The translations under genes and the position numbers were made by a program. From Miscanthus floridulus (lineage: Eukaryota > Streptophyta > Magnoliopsida > Poales > Poaceae), in assembly GCF_019320115.1 (NCBI RefSeq), contig NC_089584.1, positions 72,943,533 to 73,007,532 on the forward strand: a stretch of 64,000 bases of DNA, written 5' to 3'. The notes beneath the pieces were generated by a model. That model searched no databases, was not told the origin of the DNA, and worked only from the letters and a program-made list of their open reading frames with translations. Shown here in pieces: positions 11,571-22,937 of the stretch (position 1 is the stretch's first letter; every line of letters starts with the position of its first letter).

Positions 11571-12059
11571 TTTGGTCTTACCGCTTTTTAGTCAACACTT
11601 GCTCTTGTAAAGCACCCTAGCCCAAACACTTTCAGCCTAGGTCACTCTAGGGCTCCATGAGGGTACAATACTAAATACTACCTCTCTTTTTTACTATCAG
11701 ATGGTAACAACTTTGTCCCCGAATGGAAGCACATTCCATTCCTTTGATTGCCCTATGTAACTTTGTTCTTACTCCTAATCGAATGCACCCCGCCATGACC
11801 TACGGTTATGAGCAGCCGAGCCCCACGGGCCATGCCCAGGTTCTTAAAAGCTGTAGCCTATGGAACTAATAGGCAGGTGTGAAAAAGAAAGGATAAAAAC
11901 AAAAGCTATGCTAGGATTAAAAACAAGGAATGGATAGTGGTTCTGTCACAAAAATAGAACTAATGTATTCATTAATACAAAAACAGTTCACACGGGGGCT
12001 CACCCACGAACTCAACTGTTACATTTTCTAACTACTACTCTAAATACTACTGCGGCCGC

Positions 12060-12700
12060 TCGACGACATCGCCTAATGCCAAAGGAGAGGCCACGACACA
12101 TGCCACCAGACATAGCCACCGCCACAAGGGCCCCGCCCAGTTCCGCTCCCTCGACTTCGGCAAGCACAATGGGTACCTCAAGGGACCCACTCAGTTCCGC
12201 TCCCTTGACTTTAGTGAGCGCAACAGGTACCTCAAGGGTGTCGCACCCATAGATGCTCAGTAGAAGAGCATGGAGCTCTTGACCTTCTCATGCAGTTGAG
12301 GCAGCTCCTGGACAGGGACGATGCCACCGAGGTATGGCCACCATGGCTAGAAGAAATCTCATCAAACTTTATGAACTAGCCAACCCGAGCAGCTACAGGC
12401 ATGGAACCCTCCACCAACATGATCCTAGGCAACTTTCCCTCCAACATGGCTCGCCTAGTGAAGATCCACCAGAAAAAATCCACGCACGGCTCCATCCCGA
12501 AAAAGGCCTTGCAGATGAATCCAGCGCACCACCTCCTTTGGTGAAAGCCACCCCTTCTCAGGCAACGATGGCTAGCACCACCTTGGGCAGCCTCCAGCTT
12601 GTCATCATGCTCTGGATTCATGAAAGGATCTATAAGTCCTCACCCTCACTTCCCCTCTCTCACTTAGGAACCGCCATGGCATGTAGGCACTCTCGATGAG
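12060..12700 (-). pseudogene. antisense reading-frame remnant of Tat1
   Basis: On the minus strand, 12621-12376 reads CKAFFGMEPCVDFFWWIFTRR and continues KLPRIMLVEGSMPVAARVG. This resembles the block (FLGIEPHxDLWxxFF-like) found in the antisense frames of grass Gypsy elements that databases label 'putative gypsy type transposon'. A far better preserved relative lies in Tat2 at 47.4-51.1 kb. Known biology: Tat-lineage elements such as Grande carry a frame opposite to gag-pol near the 3' end. Identification from one short block is tentative. Confidence 0.42.
12126..12233. repeat. 54-bp direct duplication, 18 codons
   Basis: Two copies, 12126-12179 and 12180-12233, each beginning AAGGG and ending GGTACCTC. 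The unit is a multiple of three; on the plus strand both read KGP(A/T)QFRSLDF and end in YL. The copies differ by substitutions only. Confidence 0.75.
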
Positions 12701-13652
12701 GAGGAAGAAGGAGGAGAGGCAATAGTTGGAGAACAGGCAAAGGACTACATCAAGAAGCCCTCTCCCTCCCCTTATTTAAGGAGAAAATGTGACAGCTGAA
12801 GAAGGGCAAAAGATCAGAGTGAAAAAACCCTCTCCCTTCCCCATTTAATGTAGATGAGATACGATGGGACACACCTTGACCGATGAGATGCGCCCTGCCC
12901 GATGGAACGACACCTAATTAGATGGGACATGGCCTAGGTATGTCCCACCACTACCACACACCAGACATGAGAACCAAAGCACCACCATGCATAGGCAGCT
13001 CTCCACCTCCCTAGGCGGGACTTGGAAAAACCCAAACAACAAAATCTCCGCCAGGAGAGATCACCGGGCTTCCTAAGTTGATCGAATGGCTTAGGAAAAC
13101 ACGAAGAGATAGGTAAGGAGCAAAGGGATGCCCCATGTAGGCCATGCCGACTCCGTCATGAATGACGTGCATGGATCCCGGTCAGACATTTTCGATTGGA
13201 GCTCTTCAGACCCCGTCACTCAAGTCATCATGGTAACACTACCGAACCCTCGCTATTTCTTTATATTCATTTCATACATCCATACATGCATTCATTCCAT
13301 ATGCCCATGCCCCTTGGACGATTCAAGCCCTGAATCACCTAGGGGCTCAGGAACTAAGGCATCGCACATGCGGTGAAATGCATCACAACGCTTCGTGTTG
13401 CATCACGAAGCGGTAGTTGCCTCATCCAAACATGAGCAATGACCGACCAAGGTTCAAAGGATGGCCCATGAAGGGCTCGAGACTGCCTCATGTCAAATAG
13501 AGCTAGGGGAGAAAACACAGATGAGCCCATACGTCCCTCGCCCAGTCTACCCCGAAGCGGACAGGGTCATCTCAACCTTCTTGTTAGATCCTAAACCTTT
13601 GCCAAGCCCATAGAATTTTCATTGAGGGGAGGCCAGCAGGCCACCCAGGTCG

Positions 13653-16600
13653 TGTAACACCCAGGTGTTTGCCTTCCACATTTGCACTTGCATTTCATGA
13701 ACATGAGAATCGTTCATCCATTCATGAGCTTGTGTTGCCTAAAACATGTTTTTGAAACATTGCAACGTATCGTTATATTTCATGTGTGTTGTTTCTTGTA
13801 TGAAATGAAAAGTGTGCAACACTTAAGTGCAACATGTGCAACTCACTTTAGTAAAACAAAGTTAGTTAATACTATGCAACAAGATCATGAAACATGTGAA
13901 ACATGACTATGAAACATTTGTAACATTTCATGTGTTTTTCATTGTTTCAGTACATACGATGCTTGATTCTTGTGTGACCAAGGTGTGGTGTGGCTAATAA
14001 TTCTCTTAAACAACTTGGTGACACCTAGAATGTCATTTGGAACATTGTTCATATTGATCATGTTGCCTAAATAGGATTTCAAAAGTGGTTTGACTTGTTT
14101 TGACCCCTAAACCCCTTTTGTTTGACTGTTTAAAAAGTGTAGCTTAGGATGTTTGCATGTATGAGTAACCTAAAACAAAGTTGTAGCAAATTTGATAAGG
14201 AACAAACTTTGTTTAGAAGTCAAGTCATGAAAATATGCACAACATGTTCAAAAAGGACCCACAAGTCAGTTTTGGGGTTGTATTTGACACTTAGAAATTT
14301 TCTAAGTATAAGGGCTGGATTTCTGTTTCATGTACCCAACTTATTCACCTTGTAGCTCCCAAATCAAGCTAATTTAGCTCGTACTCCAATTGGCAAACTT
14401 GTAGTACTCACTTGGATCTTGAACTTTGTTAATTACACCATGAGCTAGATCATCACGGTTGAGGAGTTGCAACTCGATGAAGGTACGCTGTCAGGCTCGA
14501 TAAGGTTAACTGAATCGGCGCTACAGTGTTTTGACAGGTTCAGAGTTAGACGACAGTGTGTATGCCGCGCATTGCCGGTCACCTGACCGCACAGGCCACG
14601 CACCATGGCTGGCCAGACTCTGCTGCCGGTGTCCTCCACTTGAAGCCACATCCTCCTGCCTCTCTGCTCACTCTCCTTGACCCTCCGTCACCTTCCCCAT
14701 TCACAGCCGAAGCGCAGCACAGCTCCGCCATGGCTGAGCAAGCCACGCCATCGCCTAGCTCCATCCCCACCGCAAAAATGCTGCCTCCAGCTAGCCCGAA
14801 GCTCCACCGTAGCCTCCTTTAGCTCTTCCACCTCGCTATTGGGTCACCAAACCAAGGTAGTGGCTGAATTTCTGGTTTCCACCGCCGCCGTACCTCGCTG
14901 GAGTGGCGCTCACCATGGCTAGCGCATCACCGCATCGCTCCTCCATCCCTAGCCTTTGTCTCATCTTCTCCATCATGTATAGTTGCTCTAGTGAAGACGC
15001 TACCAACAATGCCGGTCTGGCCAGGCCAGAACACGGCCGCGCACCGCCATGCCATGGTCACCGCCGGTGGCTCACGTGGCCAGCTCATCTCCGACCACCA
15101 CGGGTCCTTCTATAGGGTGCGCTAGAGTCACGTTGGGTTGGGGAAGCTCGGAGTAGCCAGTGATTGCGCTATTTCGGTCGCCGTCGATGCCTCGCCGTCG
15201 GGCCGAACCACCGCACCGCCATGGGCGCCGCCACCGTCTTGGTCATTGGCAATAGGCCAAGCCAAGTAGGTCTATAGACGCGGGAGGTCGATGTGAACGT
15301 GTTGGTACCCGTGCCGTCGCCGGGGATGTCGCCGTCAGCAAGCTCCGCCGGTCGCCGTCGCGCTTGGAAGCGTGCTCTGCTTCGCTGTTGCTGACAAGCG
15401 GACCCACTGACACGTGGACCCCGCTTACCAGTGACTGTTAGTAAATAGGATAGCTCATTTATGCAAATTTTGATGCTGTTTTGTGAATATTGTAACTCCA
15501 AATGTGTAGATCCAAATGGTGTGATTCAAATTTTGTTAGACTCATAGTGAGGTCTAGTATTTAAGAAAAATATGTGTTGAGCACATGATGTAGAAATTTT
15601 GGATGAATTAAATAGGAACTTGAAAGGTGTTTTTGAATTCATATAAACTTGTTTAAATCATATCTTGAGTTTCTGTGATCCAAAAATTATGAAATTTTGT
15701 GGGTAAGCTAGTTTTGCTTAGTAGAAGCTCTGGTTCAAATTTGAGAGTCATTGCATGTATAGTTTTTGAGTTATAGATTTTCCTTTTATCATTGATGGAT
15801 GCTTGTATGAATTTTTGTAAATTATTTAGGAATCCTATGACCATGAAACTTAGTGGGTAGTATCTTAGTACCTTAAAGATGCAAGGAAAAATATGAAATC
15901 TGTTGCTTGACACTTTTCACTAAGGTTTCCTAATTATGCCATTTTAAGCTATTATGCCTTACTATTTTTGTGTAGGCTGTTATACTTACTCAAATGGTGT
16001 GAAAGTTTTATGGTACTCTACTTAGAGCATGTAGCATCTACTGTAATTTTTGTAGATTTAATGGTGTAGTTTTCATATATGTTTACCATTTCCTCTAATT
16101 AATTAAATAAATTAAGAAAGGTATTAAAAGAAATGTTTTGGTGATGAACACCCTACTTTCTGGAGTTCTTGTGATATGAGTGATATGTGAGTAGAGTTAG
16201 TTTTGTTCAATTATGTGTTTACATCATAAGTTATTAATTATTTCGTTTGCATTATGTCCCTCTGGACAGATCTGGGGACTTTAGATGGTTCCCCATGATA
16301 TTTTGGTTTTCTGTAAATGTGATGAATACAAGAGTTGTAGATAATTTATGTATCTAGCTCCTATCAAAATTTGAGGGCATTTGGCCCAGTAGTTTAGAAA
16401 CTACAGCTGTTTAAAGTTAGGTTTCAGTTTTGCTTACTCTCTGTCTTGTGAGGACAGAGTTCTGTTGATCAAAGAATTCAACTTGGTAAAGTGTTGAATC
16501 ATGCTTTGAGGTCTGAAAATGAATTGTAGAAAATTTCATAAGCTTTCCAGATTGTCTTGTTGCATGTCATTTGGATTTATAAATCTCCAGTTATGGCTAA

Positions 16601-18550
16601 TTTACTGTACCACTACATAGTCTTCATTTTGCTGAAATACAAATGCATGAGTGTATGCTTGATGCAATGTTCCCGTTGATTGTTTAGGGGTTAGCCTAAC
16701 TTGAGAATATGCTTAGGTGCAGGTGCTAGGTCATTAACTGAAGATGCGCAATTATACATTAGGTTGTATAAACTTGGTAAGTGAAAGTAATTTGAATAGG
16801 GCTTAAGTTGGAATATGCAAACTATAGTGAACATGTGCATTCCCCGAGCATCCCTGACATTCATTCATATGCATCCATGATATTTATCTTGCACATTCAC
16901 GCAATAGGTGTGCCGGAGGGAGTGGCGTTGCTGGAGTTTGAGGGAGCCAACCAGGAGGAGGAGCCTGAGGTGCAGGAAGCCAACGAAGCAGCCGCCGCGG
17001 AGGAGTTGCCCGAGTGCCCTGACCACCAGCCTTCCTCGTTCTTGAAAGGCAAGCCCTGGAGCATATTAAGCTTCCCATGTTTTTACAAGTACATTGAGTA
17101 TCTTTTATTCATTGATGATGCATTAAGTATAGGAATTGGTTGGAACCAATTGCTGCATTATATATCCCTCCTTGTCCAGATATCGCACTGGAATCCTATT
17201 TAAGTCCAGGAACGGGTTAAATGCTTAGCCATGCTTAGTGCGGTAGAAGTCAGGTGATTTCCTGTCACCTGTGAGCTTTAGGATGAGGTGGATCACAGTT
17301 GGCTATATTTGCTATCGTGGAAAAGAACCATGTTAATAATGAATTAAGACCGGGCGGAGTCTTGTGTAGGTTTGGACATAGTGACTCCGTCTGAGTCGTT
17401 TAAGGACCGATACGCTATACGTCCTTATGTCATGTTGAACGTAGCCTAACACTTAGCTGGCCAGATAAGTCGTTCCGACCGCGAAGCCTAGTAGCTCGAC
17501 TCAGGCCGGGGACACGAGCAGTGGCGTGCATTCTGGAGGTAGTAAGGATGTGCGGAGAGCCATTGGCATAAGTCCAAGGCGGGTTAGAGTCTCGAACAAC
17601 CTTGGCAGAGTGGTTCTCTGAGAATGTCGATCTGTTCGGACTCGCGACTCCTGAATCATACCAAAGGTGACTCATTTGCGACCCTAACGGGGGAAGCAGG
17701 GTATGTGTTTAGGAATACCCCTCCAGCTGGATAGGAATCAATTCAAATTGCCATCTCTCCCGGATAGTGAGAACTTGACTGAGCAGTGGCAACGTAGATT
17801 CAATTAATTTAACGATATGGTTAAATGGATGATGATGATGAGGTTGCCACAATGTATACCTGATATGGTTATTAATGTTTGCACCCTAATAAAATGATTG
17901 CTTAGTACAGGTGCTAATATAGAGGACAGGTTAATGGCTAAAAGTCACTGCTAGTTCAGGTTAAGAGTTAATCATTATTACTTATGCTTTTCTGTAAAAA
18001 GAAAGTGTCAGCTAGACCCACTACATTAAGCTATGCATAATCCTTGGTGTCATTTGTTTGGTTTTTGACGGGTAAGTCTAGCTGAGTACATTCCCGTACT
18101 CAGGGTTTATTCCCTCTTGTTGCAGATTACCTCCTATATCAGGGATTTTGTAAGTATTGTCTCCACCCGACGGGTGATGAAGACTAGATCATGGGCATGA
18201 TCTCTATTCTCTTATCTGAATGCTTTTGTGGGCTGTGATCAGCAAACCAGTATGTGTATTTGAACTCGGGTGTGTAAGTTAAACTATTTGCTTCCGCATG
18301 TTTTACAAGACTTGTTTTGTAATAACGATGACTCTGTGATGATGTAATCTATTTGCGAACGTCTATGAAATGTTGTAACATACGATGTGTTATGTTGAAT
18401 TACTGTGATCTTGGTTGTATGCAAGTTGGTTTGAAATCCTTCGAGATTTCGGTTGACTACAGGGTTTATATGGGCTCAAGTTCGAGAATTTGACCATTTC
18501 GGCGATTATTTTTATACTTGTGCTGTTATAAATTGGTCGGTTCTGTGATA
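13653..18550 (+). repeat. Tekay-A 5' LTR (4.9 kb)
   Basis: Starts TGTAACACCCAGGTGTTTG and ends GGTTCTGTGATA, immediately before the Met-tRNA primer site. Very long LTRs are usual for the Tekay/Del lineage. A GC-rich tract at about 14540-15420 yields overlapping proline/serine-rich frames on both strands that I regard as chance. A conserved frame at 16808-17203 is listed separately. The LTR shares structure with both Tekay-B LTRs. Confidence 0.88.
16808..17203 (+). CDS. conserved acidic reading frame inside the Tekay LTR
   Basis: A frame of up to 131 codons with a core VPEGV-LLEFEGANQEEEPEV followed by AAEELPEC and HQPSSFLKGKPWS. The same core is present in all four LTR copies of the window (24016-24399 plus; 29038-29247 and about 40696-40905 minus). 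The tract just before GTGTGCCGGAGG ends in CAATAG, so it could be a spliced exon in LTR-driven RNA. Function unknown. The tail after PCFYKY is probably non-coding. It could be chance openness of an acidic repeat, but it has stayed open in three copies and has a single CAG-to-TAG stop in the fourth. Confidence 0.35.
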   Translation: MEYANYSEHVHSPSIPDIHSYASMIFILHIHAIGVPEGVALLEFEGANQEEEPEVQEANEAAAAEELPECPDHQPSSFLKGKPWSILSFPCFYKYIEYLLFIDDALSIGIGWNQLLHYISLLVQISHWNPI

Positions 18551-18552
18551 GC

Positions 18553-18564
18553 TGGTATCAGAGC
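18553..18564 (+). other. Tekay-A primer-binding site
   Basis: TGGTATCAGAGC, the complement of the initiator Met-tRNA 3' end, lies two bases after the LTR end. This is the standard primer site of chromoviruses of this type. Confidence 0.9.
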
Positions 18565-19350
18565 TAGATTCAACATTAAACATGTCTTAGGGCTATTTAA
18601 AACAAAAGCTTTTGTTGTAAAAACGGTTTTCCAACGTATAGTTATATATAAGTGTTCAAAAATCAAAATTTTTATGGTATACTGGTGATCACATCCCTTA
18701 TAGCCCACTTAAAGACTTCTAGGTGGCTTATATATAATTACTAACTTGGGGGAATTGATTGTTTCTATTTCATCGTTCATGCGGCGTGATATTGCATGGG
18801 TACCATTCGCTTGAATGGTAATGTATGGATCAATTGCCTCTACGCTAAGGTAAGTGTGAGTTGCGAGAGCATGACCGTCCAACCATCGGTCTAGGGGAGA
18901 GCTAGTTGTGGTTACTAGAGTATTTACATGTTGCATACATGTATGTATGAAGGTAATAAATTGTGGGTATATTTGTTGGGTAGTTTGGATACCGAAGTAT
19001 ATATATCTGGGGATGTATATATGGAGAGTGTCTTAGTTACTACTTGTGTAATGAGCATTATATCTTGTTGGGTTGGGCTGCAATGAAGTTTTCTATAGGT
19101 ACGCTAACAATGCACCATGTAGATCGACTAGTTACCGTTAATGGAGAGAACGTATGTATGCCACCGTATATTCCGCTAAAGCTTAAATTTTCATAGGTTT
19201 GTGAGGACGTACAGAACGCGCATGCATCATATTCACTCATGTCATTCATATTGCATTACTCCCTCCCTTATAATTGCTTATCCCAAGTGTAAAGTGCAAT
19301 CTCTCAGTAAAATAACCCTCTCACGTGAATTGCATCCCTTTTTGATACAG

Positions 19351-20417
19351 ATGGCCATGCCCATGTTTCCTACTGGTAGCAGCACATTTTTGGACCTGTT
19401 CGGTAGTCCCACCTTGCTCTAGAGGGTGCTTAGTTTAGTTGGGTACCCGGAGGCACCCAGCTACACATGGAGGCAGGCGATACCATTGGGAGATGTACCA
19501 TGGTACGTCGTGACCTTTGTAGTGCCACAAAACCCCACAAGACTGTTGTGGCATGGGTGGAGCATTAAGACTGATGAACGAAGCCCATGGGAAGCCGCTC
19601 AGGTTGCTGCCCTTGATGTGCTGATGGATATAGCACAGAGCTTCGGGGATGAGTTAGTGGGTGGACCAGCTTCCTCCATTCCCCGAGTGTCTCCTACTAA
19701 GGCTGAGTGGACTCAGGATGTTGGTCAGGCCTTAGTTTGAGGCCATGGTGAATGTGTGTAGAGCGACAATGCTGGAATGAGTGCTATGATGGTAGTCTTG
19801 AAGATTTGTCGAGTTAGGCAAAACACCCTCTCTAGTGCGCTAGACGAAGCTGGCAAGGCAATGGCAGCCTAGCACAAGTTCAAGTTGCATGCCTGCAAGT
19901 ATCGCCGTAGGGCGGATGCATGTGGGAGAGCTCAGCAAGAAGTTGAGGAGATTCGTGGTATTGCAAAGTATCGTCTGCAACAGTGGGGTCAAACAGCACG
20001 TGAGAGAGACGAGCTTCATAACCAGCTGATGAACCTCACTATTGAGAGAGATGAGGCTGCACAAGAATTGAATCGTGTGACCCGTCACAGGGATGCAGGT
20101 TTAGAGTTAGCAGGAGAAAGACGTCGGGGTTGGATTTTGGTTAACCACAACGCCTTTCAAAGGGAGCAAGCACTACAAGAATAGCTTGAAGAGCTTCATG
20201 TTGAGCACCATCAGCTGCACAACCGTCTGTTTCTTATTCCTCGCCCCCTACCAAGGTATCCAAATGTGGGTGGACCTCAAGTGATTGAGGCCGATGAGGA
20301 AGAAGAGGACGTGCAGATGATGACAATGCAGCTAAGCCTACAGATGATGAAGAAGAGGAAGACCCAGAAGAAGTCCAAGGTGTCTCCGATGTGGACAGCG
20401 ATCACTTCGACGAGTAG
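19351..20417 (+). pseudogene. Tekay-A orf0 (extra frame upstream of gag)
   Basis: About 355 codons, starting at the ATG that follows GATACAG. Homologous over its whole length to 38425-37358 in Tekay-B. N-terminal part: FPTGSSTFLD, then GYPEAPSYTW, PLGDVPWYVVTFVVP, LWHGWSI, PWEAAQVAALDVL. The spacing of an aromatic, a Gly-rich turn, a beta hairpin and a final AA-containing helix resembles a double-stranded RNA binding domain. Middle (about 19,880-20,200): heptad-like, charged coiled coil (ERDELHNQLMNLTIERDEAA). C-terminus acidic. Broken by in-frame stops (about 19423, 19738, 19758, 19870, 20182) and a one-base loss near 20317 that destroys the acidic tail. Rice RIRE3-type elements are known to have an 'orf0' here; function unknown. 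Confidence 0.7.
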
Positions 20418-20770
20418 TTCGTTAGCAAGTCTCACTAGTTCAGCTTTTGCAGTCATTGATGTAATGAACTTAAGTATGAAGACTGATGTTGGATGTACCT
20501 TTTTAAATTCGAACTCGGCTTGTAATGTACTTTAATTCGCTCCCTTCGAGATGCGTATCGTAATGGTTAAGTTTAAAACTTGTCATGTTGGAATGCACTG
20601 CGTATGGCGCTAGTAATTTACTTGATGATGTGGTGATTGGAGAATGAATTATTGCCTCTGTTTATTGTATAAAGTTTTCATTCTCGTCAGTAAATTCAGT
20701 TTGGCACGATTATATTGTTCCTCTCCAATGTGCTGACATCATCAATAATTACTGGTTGCGCATTGTGCAG

Positions 20771-21790
20771 ATGCCTCGTACTTGTTCCACCGGTGCGGGT
20801 GATGATGATGATCTTCCACCACCACCACCCACACCAACAAAATTAATAGCAATGCTTGCAGAAGGACAGCGCACTATGGCTGAGGCTCTCCGTACGATTG
20901 TGAATCAGGATGGCCGTGGTCTACGCCAAGGACCAGAACCAAATCAATATAGTGATTTCAAGGATTTCCTTGACACAAAACCCCTGATCTTCGAGGAGGC
21001 TAAGGAGCCTCTACAAGCTGATGAGTGGTTGAATACTCTCGTGTAGAAGTTCTGTCTGCTCTGCTTGATTGAGGTGCTGAAGACTGAGTACGCATCTCAC
21101 CAACTGCATGGGCTAGCTGGCATTTGGTGGAGTCATCATCGGTCCACGATGCCCGCTAATGCCCAAATCACTTGGGATCAGTTCAAGTCTACTTTCAGGG
21201 GAAATTACATTCCTCCTGGTCTCATGGTGATCAAGCATACAGAGTTCATGAAGCTGACCTAGGGGAACAAGAGCTTGAATGAATACCTATAAGCTTTCAA
21301 CAACCTTGCAAGGTATGCTACCGAGTTTGTGGACACTGATGCCAAGAAGATTGCTAGCTTCAAGCGGGGACTTAGCCCCAAATTGATGAAGACCATAGGA
21401 AATTGCAAGTGTGCTCTTTTTAATGAGTTTGTAAGTGATGCCTTATCGCAAGAGAACAACAATGCTGTGTATGCGGCTTTAAAAAGTCATAAGAGGGCCT
21501 ATGAGGCAGGCGCCTCACAATCCAAGGCTCTAGTCGCACAGAGGGCTCCATTCTATCCTCCAGCGTCAGCCGCTAAGTTTTGCCCATCGTAGAAGAAGAA
21601 TCCCGCCAAGGCTGGGTTTCGCAAGGCGTTTACAGTTGCTCTTCCCAAGGGCACTACCAGTCAGGGCAGTTCCAAGGCTCCTCCAAGCAACATGCCGTGC
21701 TAGAACTGCAACAAGACAGGCCACTAGGCAAGGGAGTGCCCTTACCCTAAGAAGAATAACTACCAAGGTGGCCGTCAGGGGCAAGTGAAC
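20771..21790 (+). pseudogene. gag: Tekay-A gag (stops only)
   Basis: Starts MPRTCSTGAG at the ATG after TGTGCAG. A proline-rich linker (LPPPPPTPT) comes first. The capsid part has the Del/Tekay words QYSDFKDFLDTKPLIF, EPLQADEWLNTL, AGIWWSHH and WDQFKSTFRGNYIPPG, then a basic stretch and a CCHC zinc knuckle (C-x-NCNKTGH-x-ARECP, about 21700-21742) whose tryptophans are TAG stops. In-frame stops: about 21044, 21260, 21290, 21590, 21701, 21725. No frameshift was seen. It continues into protease in the same frame. Confidence 0.82.
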
Positions 21791-22936
21791 CACACTAATA
21801 TTACTGAGATTCCTTCAGGAGAGGTAGTGACTGCTGGTAAGTTTCTAATTGATCAACACCCCGCAGTTGTACTATTTGATTCAGGTGTTTCGCATTCCTT
21901 TATTAGTCCAGCATTTGCATCTAAGTTTATGTAGAAAACATATACTGTTGAGGGTGAGGGTTATTGTATTAGGGCTGCCAGTGGTATTATCCCAACCAAG
22001 CTGGTTGTTGGGGACATACAATTTGAGATAGAGGGGCGAAGTTATCAGGTTGATCTGGTAGTTTTACCGGGGCTAGGTATCGATGTGATATTGGGAATGA
22101 ACTGGATGAGCCATCATGGAGTGCTTATTGATACATCGACTAGGGTAGTCATGCTCAAAGATCCTGGTAATCAGGAGGGTTTTCTAGTATAGTTACCTAG
22201 GGACATCAATCTTTCTTGCATGACCAATGCGGTGCAAGCAAAGTCTCTGGCAGATATCCCTGTCGTGTGTGACTTTCCGGATGTTTTTCCTGATGATTTT
22301 CCTGGATTGCCCTTGGATCGAGAAGTGGAGTTCAAGATAGAGTTGCTTCCTGGCATAGCTCCCATCTCTAGAAGGCCATATAGAATGCCTCCCAATGAAC
22401 TAGCTGAACTTAAGACCCAGTTGAATGAACTTCTAAAGAAAGGCCTTATCCGTCCTAGTTCATCTCCGTGGGGTTGCCCAGCTATCTTTGTGAAGAAGGA
22501 TAGATCTCTACGCATGTGTGTAGATTATAGACCCTTGAATGTAGTTACAATCAAGAATAAGTACCCTCTACCACACATAGATATCTTCTTTAATCAGTTG
22601 TCTAAAGCAAAAGTCTTTTCCAAGATTGATTTGAGATCTGGGTATCATCAAATCAAAATTCAGCCTGAGGATGTCCAAAAACCGCATTCTCTACAAGATA
22701 TGGACTGTATGAGTACCTTGTTATGTCTTTTGGATTAACCAATGCCCCTGCACATTTTATGTATCTGATAAATTCGGTGTTTATGCCCGAGTTGGACAAA
22801 TTTGTGGTGGTGTTTATCGATGATATTCTGGTCTATTCTGAGAATGAAGAAGATCATGTTGAACATTTGCGGGTGGTTCTCACTAGATTGCGGGAACACC
22901 AGCTATATGCAAAGTTCAGCAAATGTGAATTTTGGC
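21791..22936 (+). pseudogene. pol: Tekay-A protease and partial reverse transcriptase, truncated
   Basis: Protease: FDSGVSHSFISPAFASKFM (about 21880), with the catalytic D-S-G intact. [55 protein letters not shown] one-base loss near 22674 shifts the frame. Then MSFGLTNAP and the catalytic box [12 protein letters not shown] (about 22804). It ends with AKFSKCEF at 22930, where the sequence jumps into LTR sequence. The thumb, RNase H, integrase and chromodomain present in Tekay-B are absent. Confidence 0.85.
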
Positions 22937-22937
22937 T
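22935..22937. other. deletion junction pol / LTR
   Basis: Sequence up to 22934 matches pol (compare Tekay-B near 34848 on the minus strand). From 22935 it matches the LTR interior from 15726. GCT is shared by both parents, so the joint carries 3-bp microhomology. It fits an illegitimate-recombination deletion of about 4.3 kb. Confidence 0.75.

Larger units (their letters stand above)
11571..13647 (+). other. Tat1 3' untranslated region, part 1
   Basis: Long non-coding stretch between integrase and the Tekay-A insertion, a usual property of Tat elements. It contains an antisense coding remnant at 12060-12700 and a 54-bp direct duplication at 12126-12233. From 12700 to 13647 I see no gene. The plus-strand frame at 12334-12699 is the complement of the antisense remnant. 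The region resumes at 25759 after the insertion. Confidence 0.7.

Noticed and set aside
14445..15501. Proline/serine/alanine-rich frames in the Tekay-A LTR
   Set aside because: GC-rich tract with overlapping open frames on both strands; not conserved as protein in the other LTRs.
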